Source: Montifringilla adamsi
Lineage: Eukaryota > Chordata > Aves > Passeriformes > Passeridae
Direction of reading: 5' to 3'
NCBI GenBank assembly: GCA_017590115.1
Contig: JAGGNK010008448.1
Coordinates: 3,350,794 to 3,414,793, forward strand
DNA: 64,000 bases
Below the pieces are notes generated by a model. The model searched no databases, was not told the origin of the DNA, and saw only the letters and a program-made list of their open reading frames with translations. The translations under genes were made by a program, and so were the position numbers. Positions 38,351-51,030 of this stretch are shown one piece after another (the stretch's first letter is position 1; each line of letters starts with the position of its first letter).

Positions 38351-41300
38351 TAGCACTTGTTAAAATTCTATATTTTGAAAGCAAAAAATGCAATGCTTCC
38401 TGGCTTGTTTTAGTTTTAATATTAGTTTTAGTATAACCATTACTCCATGATACTGATACTGCATGTATAAATTACTGCATAACCATATTTACACTAAGAT
38501 CTGAAAACGTATCATGATGGCACCAAATTTATGCCCTAGAGCACACTCTTTGTGAAAGAACAGACATTTTTAAAAAATCACATTCTTAAAAAGCAGGCTA
38601 GAAGACTGTTTATCATAACCACCAAGGAGTCTACAGCAAATATGTCCAAGTTAGTAACCCCTAATGACCTAAACATAATATTAACAAAATTCATGTCCTG
38701 AAATAGAAATTCTAATCACCATAAACAGAATGTGTTTGATAGGTTTGCACATAGAAACACATAGAAAAACAGGTTTTCAAATATATGGAACAGGTATGAA
38801 TTTTATTCTTACTCCACTTAATTATTTTATTTTGTTGATTTTCCAAAACTGAGCCCGAAGCAAGATTTGCCTAAGATTGGAATGCTGTATTTTTGTCAGG
38901 TTCAAATTAAATACCTGAATGGGACTTTGCTTTTAGAACAGAGGTGAACAATGTAAAAATTGAACAAATCAATCAGACTACAGAAAACATGAGTAAACTG
39001 TGTTTGTACTCAGAAATTTTAGAACAAGCAGGTCTGCTGTAACATTACTTCAAAACCACAGTAAATATAATGTAACTGCCCACAGTCAGTTAAGAACTGT
39101 TGACCTCTTCATATCCATAAATCCAACACTGTGTCATACTGTTTTCACAGGAATGCTCTCCAAACAGTTTTCAAGGTTAATTTTGCTGTAACTCCCTCTG
39201 GCAGGGTAAGCAGATAATTCTGTCTCCTCACTAATTTCTTTCCCAGCTTCTTTGATATCAGTAACTTTTACCCATGCTAAATGAAGTTTTCATATTTTGC
39301 CAAGGCCGCTGTTTGAATTCGTCTGTTATATTTCTAACAGTAATATTGATACTTCAAAGGATGTAGAAAAAACATTGTCTGTTGCTTGTTAGTGAGATTG
39401 CTGAGAACGTTGTACACCTTCAGTGACAGCATTGTAGGGCAAGCTGCTCTATTGTCTCCATTTCTATTTCAGGGTAATTAAAATTGAAGAGGATTTGCTT
39501 GAACCTGCTGAAAAGTATTTCTTCATGTGGCTGTATAACAGATGGGGGAAAAATATAAATCTCTTGGTCACAATGTCAAGGATTAAGATATAAATTAACT
39601 GGATAAATGTTAAAGTTTTACTTTTCAAATCATATCCTTCAAAAAGTGTTCCATTCCTTGTATTGCTCACATTAGTAATTCTACTGAAGTAAGACTATTC
39701 TTAGTGTAAACATGTAAAGTTGTTTATTAGGGCCTGTGAAACTTAGGGCTACAGTCAGTTTAGTTGTTTACAAAACAAAATAGATTCAGATTTAAATAAA
39801 AGAACAAGTTCCTAAATACTAAAATATGAACTTTTGTTCAATGAACAGCACAAAAACTATAAGGCCTGCTGCTATGAATCAAGACAATTTCACCCCAGGA
39901 ATCTGTACTCGTTCACATCAGCTGGGGGTCAGGCTACAGGAGAGGCAGGAGATACTTTGCACTTGAGGCTAACAGGTTGTTCAGAAGTGCTACTGCCATT
40001 TACTAATCAGCCAGGGAAATACTTGAAGTACTTGTATTATGAGCCACTACATGTATTTACAGGTGAAAGAAATCCTCACATTTTATTAACATGTAGGTAT
40101 TTTTCCATGTCTGAAATGCATCCTTTTTTACCAAATCCTACCAATTTTAAATTCGAGACTAAAGCTGGTGTGTGGAAATGGCACACAGCAGTAACACCGT
40201 TCTGAGACAAAGCACAGAAAAATTCCTGCAATTCTGGCTTTTTATACTTTGAAGGTGTGGTGCTGCAGTCAAGCCAGCAAATCTTCCTTTCTTGCTTTTA
40301 TGAAAACTCTATTTCCACTTTTTTTTTTTTTTTTAAATTAATCCCCTACTGAAAACTAACTAGTGACTTGACCTGGCTTATGCAGAGGAACATCAGAATC
40401 AGCACAAAATAAACAACAGAGGCATGTGGCTGGGACTCGGTGGAAAAGCAAAGGGAGCAGTGCTCTATTAAGATTTTTCTCTGATGATGTCAAGAAACAG
40501 AACCTTTAGAAAGATTCAGAACTCAGTTAAGGATTTACCTTCATTACCCTACCTTCTGTCTATATCTTCCTCTATATTTCCACAAAGATGAGCGAGAGGT
40601 TTATCTCTGAGCATGCTGGATTCCCAGTGTTGTACTGAATGCAATTAGTATACTAATGAAGCACAATGAATGAAGACAGCAAAGTCACCTGCAAGCACTG
40701 ACAAACTGAGAAAAAATTTAAAAGCTGCTCTCTACATGCTCCTTTCTAGTGAAAAACAAGGTGACAGTGGTTCAAATACTTCTGTCAATGCTCAACTTTA
40801 AACACAACTTTTTTTCCTTAAAGTCACTCTGTCTGCAGGGACTTAAAATATAAATTATTTTAGAGTATACTACACTGCTGAATTAATTAGAGTGATCCAC
40901 TCAGGTGATACAGGAATGTACAGTTTGGATATCAGAAGCCAGAAATGCAAAGCCATTTTATGGAGCATTCATTATACTCTACATATCAGGGAGAGATTAA
41001 AAGGCTTGGGGCAGCGTATCCCCTCCAGTCATAACATTAGTATAAGTTTAAGAATCCTTTCCAGGGAGCTGTGAAACAAGTTGTTTGTCCTGCTGAGGGC
41101 AGGAGGGAATGGCCAGCTACTCAGCTTGTTTCCTCACAGGTACCCTGGGGAAGACACCTCTGTGCAAAAGCATCTGGCAGCCTTTATCCCACACCCAAGA
41201 TGGGTCACTTAATAGATGCACAATGGAGCATCACACTTCAGTTCAGAAACACTGCTTGGAAGGGAGAGAGTGGACAGCATGTGCACACCAGAAATGGTTC

Positions 41301-42516
41301 AAATTTAGCCTGCCCTCGTGTGCAAAACTGAAACTAATTATTTTTGGTAGCCCAGAGTGATCTGCAGTTTAAGACAACTCGGTACCACATCAGTGAAAAG
41401 TGTAACTCTGCATGTTTGAGTTCTACCAATAGATCACCCTACAAGCACATAGCTAAACAGTACTTTGAAGGAAGTACTTTGAAAAAAGAGTAAAAGGCAC
41501 ACTCACAATAAAGAAAAAAATTGTTCCCAAATCAAATACTGGAAAAAATAGGAGCTTTTGCTCCTTCAAAAGAACAGCAAGAGCCAACTGAAGGATAAGA
41601 AAATCTTTTTAGGGTGGTTTCAAGACGAGTTTGTGCTGGTTAACATATATCAAATGGAACTTAAATATTATCAATCAAATATCTTCATTTAAAAAACAAA
41701 TAACTCTGCTAGCTGTGTTGGAATTCTGGTGCATCTGTACAGTTGAGCAGGGTTTCAGCTTTGTTGTGTAAAATAGTGGCATTTTGTTGCTATCTTATTG
41801 CAAAGGTTTCATGTCTTTTTGGTGATTTCTCACAGGTAGCTTTTTACAGCACTGACTCCTTCTCTGCACAGCTAACAAATTCCATCTAACTTTTCGATCA
41901 GCTAACTTACTCTTTTACAATACTCTTCTTAATTGGATCTAGCTGTGGCTTATTAAGGGCAGGCTTGTTCCTAATTAGCACAGCTGTAACTCCTTAGGGG
42001 TGAGATTACCTTCACCACTATCTATCTACAGCACTTCATATATCCCTCAGAACAAAAGGAGAAAAAACACCCCAAAGATTTTGAGGTTCCAGTGGTTTTG
42101 CTGGGAATCTTTTGCTGACTTCAGCAGACACTGAATCAGGTCTCTGAATATGAGGGGTTTTTTTCCAGTTGATTTTCATAAGCTGCTTCCTGCAGTTTGC
42201 AAAAAACAACTTTGTTCACATGACTTATCCCAGAAAAAACAGTTTTGAAGGCCAGCTACTGTATCTTGTGTTCCTTTAGCAGTTAAGATAGTTGCCAGCT
42301 TCATTCTTTCAGACAAAATAAGCAAGTTTTCTTTCCAACTGCTTTGAACATTACCATTCCTGACAGTTGCACAGTTTTTGCAATTTATGCCTCAACGATC
42401 TGCTCACATTTCATGCATCTTCACTTTAAGGCAATTTAACTAAAAAAAAAAAAAAATATAATAATGCATCTTGTTACAAAATCATATCTTGGCATTTGCA
42501 AACAGGAATGCTCAAA

Positions 42517-42563
<47 letters not shown>

Positions 42564-45500
42564 ATGCATCTTGTTACAAAATCCTATCTTGGCATTTGCA
42601 AACAGGAATGCTCATTCTCTTCTGCTTACATAATGTTCTATAAATGGATTTTGTGCAAATGGGCATTTTTTGCAAGAATCACTCACTGATGGTTTTATGC
42701 ATTCACTACATTTTCCTGAAATTAATTTAGTTTTAAGCTAAGCATCAAAGACTTTATGCACCAAACAGCGAAGTACTTTATGTCCACAAAGTAAACTGAA
42801 CTTGGGCAGAACATTATTATATGAAGCTTCCAAAACATTATACATAAATATTATGTATTCAGTGTCTTTCAGCAATGTTTCCCTCTATAACTTTTACCAC
42901 AAATGCTACAAATAATAGCAATTTAATTCTATGTTTGCCCAGGAAAGTATGTTGTATTACAGAATAGATTAAAAATTTATAACCTGGATAATTTGAATTC
43001 AGCAGTTTTGTCTGCAAAGCCTTCAGCTTCCCTGGTCACCTCTCGAGAGGCTGTGTGTTGATTTATTTTTTTTTGGTGAATCACACTAGGCAATGTGGAG
43101 CTGTAGTTTCATTAAGAGCAGTTCATTGTCAGAGAGAAAGGTCCTGAATCATGGCAGAACAAAAAATACCTAACTTTTGCTACATACACTGAGGTACAAA
43201 ACAGAAGATGGGGAGGTAAAACAATGAGACAATTAGCCCCACTAATCAGTGCTGACAAATTAGTCAGCACAATGAGCAGTATGATCAGTCCCACAGCAAC
43301 CTGTCTATCAAGATAGTTTTTGTAGGTACTGTGGCAAAAGGCAAATTTTAACAAAAGATTCCTAGAAAGCAAATAAAAAAGCTTTGTATATGTATGAGCA
43401 AAGCCTTTTTGTACAGTGGAAAGAAAAAGATTCTCATCTGAAAAAGTGACAATGATTGTTGTCATCCTTGGTTAAGCAGAGGTACAAATCAACCTCTAAG
43501 CAGTGAATACAAGGGAACTGATACAGGTACTGACTGTTTATGGAAGGCCTGGAAAGCAAAAGCATCCCTACACCACAAAGTGCTTATGCCTCAGTCCTGA
43601 GAAAAATCCCAACTCAGGCCACTGCAACCCAAAACCTTTTGAAATACAGCAACATCCTTCAAAATGTTTTTGAAGCTATTTTCAGTATATGCATTTAACA
43701 CATGATATGCTTATGACAAGCACTATGACAGAGTGTAATTGACAGACAGAAACCAACTGAACTCACACAGATAACCATTAAGTTAAAATGCACCAGCCAT
43801 ACACTCATCAAGAATGTCAGATTCACTGTGGACACCAAGAACCCTTACTTGTCAACTGTCTGAAACTGCTTGATCATCACCCTGTTGTTTTTAGTAAAGG
43901 TTTATTGGTCCAATAAAACAAACTCTAATGTAAGTATGAAACTTAAAGGTAAGAAGAAACCATTTATACAAGAGCGTGCATGTGTATGTTCCATGTTGAA
44001 AGCCAGCACTGTGGGCTGGTAGATCCCATTCCAGTTAACAGCTCTCTTCAGTCTGTATTCAAAATACACAAACAGTAACTCCTTTTCTGATCTTCCTCCT
44101 TTTGGTAATTACACAGAATGTGCAATTGTGAGCGAGTCCTCCAGTTTTAGTTCGGACGCTGTGGTAAAAGGTCTAACAAACATAACTGCTACACTTAAAA
44201 TGTGTGAGAAAGTCAATAGAAATTTAGAAATAGAAAAGGCCTTTGTCATATCCAGAGTTTTTTAAGAAATATTATTCTACAAATTTGAGCTCAATTTGAT
44301 TGTAAGCAGTATTTTCTAATAGTGACAATCAGATAGATTGATACTCAAACTGCTACTACAGCTTCCTGAAAACTATGCCTCCAGCCTAATCATACTTTTC
44401 CAAGCTGCCACACAGTTCAGATGAATGCATTCCAGCCTATTCTCTTTCACAGTAACAATTCAAATATTACAAATCATGCAGTTGATGGAATATAAATCTA
44501 GAGCTTTCACTCACACCTCTGTGTTACAGCCCATTTTCCCATCTGGCTGCATCTGCTCTGCAACAATCCTTCCTCAAAGGACAGGTTACAAATACTTTAG
44601 AGGAGCAGTCTAGAAAAGCTTTTAACATGCAAAAGGGGCTGTTCAAACAGAGTGGTCAAAAGTTGGCAGCTATGTATAATTAAGACTGTTCTTTACTTAG
44701 ACCACAAGATTTTAAATATGTTTAAAAATGCCAAACTCTCTCCTCCAAGGCAGGAATCAGTAAATTAATAACGAGTGCACTGGGATGGTGAGTGCTGGGG
44801 GGGTGGCCTGATTTGTTGGTTTTGGTTTTCTTTTTAAGAAACTTTATTTTATCCTCTCTGGTCATGGTTCAAAATCAGTTTCATGAAGCTTGCATGAATC
44901 TTTTTAGAGGAAGTGGTTGTTAAATATTTATGATCTCAAATTACACATACAATACATAAAATATTGGAAACATCCATTCTTGAATGCTTCAGGCTATTTA
45001 TTTTACACTAGCTACCAACTTTATGTGGCTAGTGTGTCTCAGAGGAGTACCTGAATGGAGTAAATTGCAGAAAACATGCCTTGAGGTTAAAAAGGATTAG
45101 GGAACTACTTTGTATTCAACAGCAAAGCCAAAAGATTGACTGGTGTGTTAATTTAAAAATTTTTCTAAAATTTCAAAGTTCCCTACTCTATTTTTTTCTG
45201 AATATAACACAGTTTAATAAAGGTTTCATTCTGCAATCCAAATCAGAACCAGCTTTGACTGTATTCTAAAGAAAGATTGATACATTACAAATCAGCTGTA
45301 GCAGGTACTTTCCAAATCCACAAATAAATAATAGCAAATATAAAGCACAAAAATCAAGAGACTGCTCCTTCACACACAAGTGAACAATCCTGTTACTCTC
45401 AGTGAGGATCCTTATCAGAGCCCTCAGACCCCACACCAGATTTCATTATGGTTTTCTGTGGCTAGAGCCCCTAAACTGAGCTTCACCCACCGTCTAATGG

Positions 45501-46800
45501 CATTAGATGGCCTACTTAGAACCCAGGACCAGAGCTTAAAGAGCATCTGTATTCCAGCTGCCAATCCACAATTTAGTGTTCAACACCCCAGGAAAACAAA
45601 CAAAAACCAAACAACCTTTCCTCTCTCCCTCAGAACGCCACACAGCAAAACCAAAACTGACAATTCCCCTAGCACAGCTATTATGTGAAAAGCTGTCGAA
45701 ATGTGTTCACAGAAAATGTTCACAGCTCTGAACACTTTCTGGTTTTGTGCAATACGATTTTTCTCTTTCCAGGTGATGTGGCTGTCTGACTGAAGGCAGA
45801 AAGCCTGCAGAACTGAAAATCACAGAACTAAGTACTTGCTTCAGATCCCATCTGGGATGGTTTCACAAGTGCAGAACCTGAAGAAAAGCTTAAAGAATGA
45901 AGCCAGGGAAACAGTCATCCTAAACTGAAAAACAGGGTTTGGTTGTTTTTTTTTAATTGAAGGTACTGTATACAAATCAGAATGCAATAGCTTGCTTATG
46001 ACAGAATGGAACAAACTGAACCTGAGATTAGAAAAGGAAAATTAGGAAATTAAAGAAACTTTGAAACTTTCTTTCACTGAAAGAACACACAGTCCATTTC
46101 AGGTGTCCAAACTTATGAATAAACAGCATGTAACAATTAGTATTGTGACTGCTTGTGACACTGCTGTTCTCTGAATTAATTTGAACCTCTTCAAACAATT
46201 TTAGCTGATCACTTCCCACTTCTAATATATAAACCAGATTACATAGGAGATAAAATGCAGTTTTATAGTATAATAAATGACCTAAAAGAAAGACAGCAAC
46301 TTGAAAGCAAATGGTTAATTAATTTGTAGCAAATAGGACTAAATATGATGAAAGATGTTTCCCAGCCTTGGCATCCAGCACAAAGCCTCACTGGTGCCTG
46401 GATAAGCAGAGGAAAGCCTTGTACACAGACCTTGCTATCTCCCCAGTAAAGTCGCATTTGCAGCTGAAGGACATTGATAGAGATTCTCAAAATAGTGTGC
46501 TGGGGAAAAGGGGGGTGAGTTACACTGAAAACACAGCACAGGCTTTGAGAACAAAAGGTCCTCTCACAGATTTACACTTTCCAAACACCATTGATGTATG
46601 TGAAAGAAAACACAGACGATAAATTCTCATTCCCAGCACACAATTCAAGACATCACTTTAATTATTCCTATCGCTTCTGTTGTCTGTTGGACTCCCCCAA
46701 CTTATGAGGAACACTTCCCATGTTTTCAGCAACACTTTTTGTGTACCCAATGTGCAGGTGCAGCAAATACCTTGGCAAGGGGCAAAGCGATTATCACTTA
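38351..46800. other. Gene-free stretch
   Basis: No exon, RNA gene or mobile element recognised apart from the (TA)20 locus at 42.4-42.6 kb. The open frames at 39834-40205, 43112-43465 and 45380-45688 lack domains and splice or promoter context. Confidence 0.5.
42457..42614. repeat. 58-bp direct duplication flanking (TA)20
   Basis: Copies at 42457-42514 and 42557-42614 differ at one base (ATCATATC versus ATCCTATC). Between them lie a short A run and a pure (TA)20 tract at 42521-42560. An A15 run precedes the left copy. The near-identity suggests a recent slippage or break-repair event. Confidence 0.92.
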
Positions 46801-48310
46801 AGAAAACAGTAACACTGTATAGTTCATTCTTCTTCAAGGTCTTGAGCAAAGCATAAATTCTCATGGAAGCGAAGTCATTGCACTTCAGGCATCAGACAGC
46901 GAACAAGGTAAGACCCATTGCTGCTTGTAGTGCTGATCGTGCCATATTTTCTAATTTATAGCCTTTTCTTTCTTTCTCTTCTGCATTTGTTCAGTAATTC
47001 AAATAAGTATTTTCTCAGGTCTTAAATATGAAGGCATCAAATTTTGTGCCATAGTGCTGTATACTGAAAAGGGGATATTGTTACTAACTTGTAATTCATT
47101 TTCAGGCCAAGTCTGCAGAGCTGCACTTCATTATTTCTGAGAACTCTGCACTTTCTTGTACGTATTTCAAAAATATGCACTGATACATTTTTAACGTACT
47201 AAATACTGCTGAATCCTATGCATTAATGTCGGTTATCTCATATTTCAACCTCTGTTTTAGCCTGCAGTAGTTCTTAACAGCCTTATAGTTCGAAAGAAAT
47301 GGTACTGTGTAAAGAATAGAAACTATTTTTATTCTTCCTAACATATACTTTCATATTCCAGGTTTATCCTTGCCACAAGTGGAGTGGATCATGATCTGGC
47401 TCGTTGTTCCTTTTTCCTATGCATATACTTCTTTGAGAATTGCTTCTAAAGAGGTATAGGGCATGGGAAAATGGGGCAGCTGAGGTACTTCACCACTCAT
47501 CTCGGGCAGCATCGCAAAGGCAGCAGCAGAAATGTTTAGAGAAAACAGATGGGCCAAGAAATGAAAGGTAAATGTATGAAACTCCCAATTAACCCTCAAA
47601 ACTTGTGTAAAAATATACTGCCACTATTTATTCTGATCTAACATCTAAATCTTGGTTTACTCTTAAAACCTGATTTATTACAAGAGTAATATTTTAAGCA
47701 TTTCTCCAGCTACATTATTTAATATGTCACTTGGTCTAATGTAAAGCACATGCCTTACTAAGAAGCTACCCCTGTAGTCCTTATTCCCATGAGTCCAGTT
47801 GAAAATAATGAAAATGCAGTCACACAAACTGCCAAAAATGCCACTCTTTGTCCCTGTCTCACAGGTGCCAGGAAGAGCCATCACTGAATCCAGGTAATGC
47901 TGAGTCGCGTGTGTAAAGCCCAGTCATGCAAATGCTGCATAAGTGGGCTGTCTGTAATATATCAATTATTCTTAGGATTTTATCCTTTAAGATCCTAAGT
48001 ACCTTTTACATGATGCATGCATGTGTGAAGTCTTCTCTTGTAAAACTCAGTTAATAGTAAATAAAATGAAAAACATACTAATTTTTTTTTTCTTTCATCC
48101 ACAGGTGTCTTGGAGGCGGAAGGAGAAGCCCTCTTAGCTCACTTCATTTAGTAGAAAACCAAAATTTTGATGTTTCTGTCCAATTACTTTCATTTACTCT
48201 AAATAGCAAAGTGTCACAGCAATTCTGGGGGGAAAATTCTGCTGTTATGAAACAATGTAACTGTACATAATGCAGGTCAAATAAATATCTAATGTTTCAG
48301 TCACAGATCA
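46801..48310 (+). ncRNA. Possible spliced non-coding transcript (tentative)
   Basis: Three exon-like pieces line up on the plus strand: a donor AAG|GTAAGA at 46907/46908, a 29-bp piece 47865-47893 bounded by TCTCACAG and GTAATG, and a last piece from 48105, after a long T-rich tract and CACAG, ending near an AATAAA at 48280-48285 with GT-rich sequence downstream. No open frame crosses them. This rests only on splice-like signals, and chance is a real alternative. Confidence 0.22.
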
Positions 48311-49977
48311 AAAGTTTGTGTTATGCTTCATCACAGTTTCTAACACGTGTTGTAAAGTGAGTCCAGAAAGAGCAAAAAACATTACAAGTTATTTTAGCTG
48401 GTGATTATAGCTATGCTACACTATTCAATATTAAATGAGTATTTTAGAAGCTGCTTTTCATTTATCTCTAATATAATAGGGTCAAAGGACTATTCCACTT
48501 ATATATCACTGCTTTATTAAATTAAAAAGCAATTATAAAACTTACATCCACAACTGCATCTTTATTCACTGGTTTCATATCAAAGCTTGTGGTAAAGAGA
48601 ACTTGTAAGGGTTTTTTTTTAATATAAAAAAATTAAATCCATTAATAGTCATTAAAGTCAAAAGGAACCATCAGAATTACTGCACAAGTGGTGAATAAAG
48701 ATATACAAAACAAACAGAAGTATAACCAAACAAGAGACAACCCCCCCATATAACTTAGTTTCTCATATTTCACAGAAATGTCATATTAATATAAAATTTT
48801 AAAAGCAATTGCCCCAGAAAAGTGTACATTTTACCTTTAATATATATCTCAAAACTTAGCCTATAAAAAATCTGAGATTCTTATGTAACAGGACTGCAAC
48901 TGATTCCTTTTTTTCTCATGGCACAGAATGCACAGCTTAAATTCAAAGGTAATAGAAATAATAATGTCATCTCAGCCATTACCAACAACAGGAAATAAAG
49001 TGTTTGAATTAGGAGTGAAACCTGTAACAATACCAGGCCAAATATCAACCATAACAATCACAGTAGCAGTGGAGCAAGATTGAACTGAACAACATGAACT
49101 GATAAACAAACACCTCCTTTATATCACTTTGGGGTTTTGTATGATTTGGGGTTGTAGGACTTTTTGGAATTTTCATAATGCTTGTAAAATCCTTTAAGGA
49201 GAGCAAATCTAGCTCTCCCTCCTAACACCACTGGTTACTGATCCCACCTTCCATGCCTAAAGTGAAAACTTGGCAGGCCATACATAACTCTAATGGTTCT
49301 TAAACTCCAAACATCTGTAATTGTCCATAAAGTGATGAAACAACAGGACATATAAATGATAAAACTCTGAACAGGTATGGGGACCTGAGCTACCAGATCT
49401 GGAGGAGGGGTGGGACAGTGAAGCACAGATAATTTACAGGGGTTTTTACCTCCATCCATCTCGTGCTTAATCTTTCAAACACAAACCACAACCCTATGCT
49501 TAAACACCTTCCTGAACAAGGCTGAAAGGAGAGGAAAAGATGTGGTTAAAATGTGGGTGGAGAGAGCTACCCCTCTTTTTTCTTTGGCATAATGCAAGAT
49601 ACAGCCTAATTATAATTTAAAAAATAATTCTTTTAAGTGGGAACAATAAACCTAGGACATAAGAACAGGATGATCCCATTCTGTAGTGTTTAAATAGAAT
49701 TTTAGCTAAAATTCTGTCTTTCTATCTTTTTCACCTCCTGAAAACATCAGGATAAGAAGAACGTATGGAACAATGTTATGACAATAACATGAGGTACATG
49801 CCATGTTACTGAATAGTAAATACTCAGCAGTGTAAAATGAAGAGCCTGACTCAATATCTGGCTTCAAATACCTCAATTTGGGACTAACCTAGGGGTTCCT
49901 TGCTCTAGTAAATAAATGCTCCATCAATTTAATTAATGATCTCTAGTTCTTCCATCTCCCAATACTCGCACCAGACA

Positions 49978-50090
49978 GATTTCGCGCTGCGGTTCGGCGT
50001 CGCCCCGATCCCGTCCCCGGCGCTCCCCCTGCTGACACCGCCCGGGCGGCGGGCACGGAGCGGCGAACGCGGGACACAGCGACTGCAGAA
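49978..50090. other. Isolated GC/CpG-rich islet 1
   Basis: About 110 bp of very GC- and CpG-rich sequence (for example CACCGCCCGGGCGGCGGGCA) with abrupt edges in AT-rich DNA. It is too short for a normal CpG island. No protein or RNA family recognised. Confidence 0.6.
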
Positions 50091-50679
50091 GCAGAGGTGC
50101 AGGAACAGAAGGACTGGATGTTTATGGAGTATATTGGAAAACAAGATTTATTGCTAGGATTCAAGAATTTGGGGCCTTTATGGGTTTTTTTCTAAGCCCT
50201 TCCCTTTCTGAAAGCCATTAATTTTAATAGTACAGTCCCCTTCAGAACTAGGGGTTACAATGCTTATTCCTGTCAGTAAAATGTAGCTTTTACCATTATT
50301 GATAGTCAGCTTTGATATGCATCCACGCTGTGGATTTATTTTTTTTTTAAGTCATCTTTGTAACTATTATGCAAACTACCACAGGCTTAAAAGTAAAAAC
50401 ATACTGGCTTTATTAAAATTTAAATCTAGTTCGTAAAACATGCCTTACAATGCTGAGTGAATTTTCAGTCCAATAAATTATTACTATTTTCCCCCGTACT
50501 CCTTCTCTATTCTGCAGGACCAAAGCCTCACAGCTATAGGTAAGAGAAGCTGGAGATCAAGTGAAGAAAGGAGAAAAAGGAAAAAAAAAAAAAATTGCAA
50601 TGAAGAAAGCCTAATGACACAGCAAACAGAGGAAGATTTTCCATGAGGTGGTTCAAGGTTTTTAACAAAATTTCTCTGG

Positions 50680-50680
<1 letters not shown>

Positions 50681-50740
<60 letters not shown>
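50681..50740. repeat. T60 homopolymer
   Basis: Sixty uninterrupted T residues on the plus strand. An A21 run follows at 50799-50819 and an A14 run precedes at 50581-50594. Confidence 0.9.
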
Positions 50741-50743
<3 letters not shown>

Positions 50744-50897
50744 CTGTATATGTCGAGAGGGTTAAATTAAGATTAAGCAGTATTCGAATGTTAATTGTAA
50801 AAAAAAAAAAAAAAAAAAAGTACAGTTTTACATTAAAGGGAGGGAGGGGAGAAGATGATGTCCATTATCTATGGCTAAATCAAGGAAGAATAGCACT

Positions 50898-51030
50898 TCC
50901 CGACCCAGGGACAGGCGGTGCTTCCCGGCGGGCGGCGCTGCCCGAGCGGTGACCGAGCCCGGCCCGGCGCCTCCGGGCGGCGGCAGCGGGAGCCGGAGAG
51001 CGACACCCGGCTGGAGCAGCATCGGAGCCA
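50898..51030. other. Isolated GC/CpG-rich islet 2
   Basis: About 130 bp with dense CpG (for example CCCGGCGCCTCCGGGCGGCG), again sharply bounded and about 0.8 kb from islet 1. It is open in several frames, as GC-rich DNA tends to be, without recognisable protein. Confidence 0.6.

Noticed and set aside
43112..43465. 117-codon minus-strand frame with hydrophobic stretch
   Set aside because: Briefly looked like a membrane protein, but there is no family motif, and its composition matches the AT-rich background.
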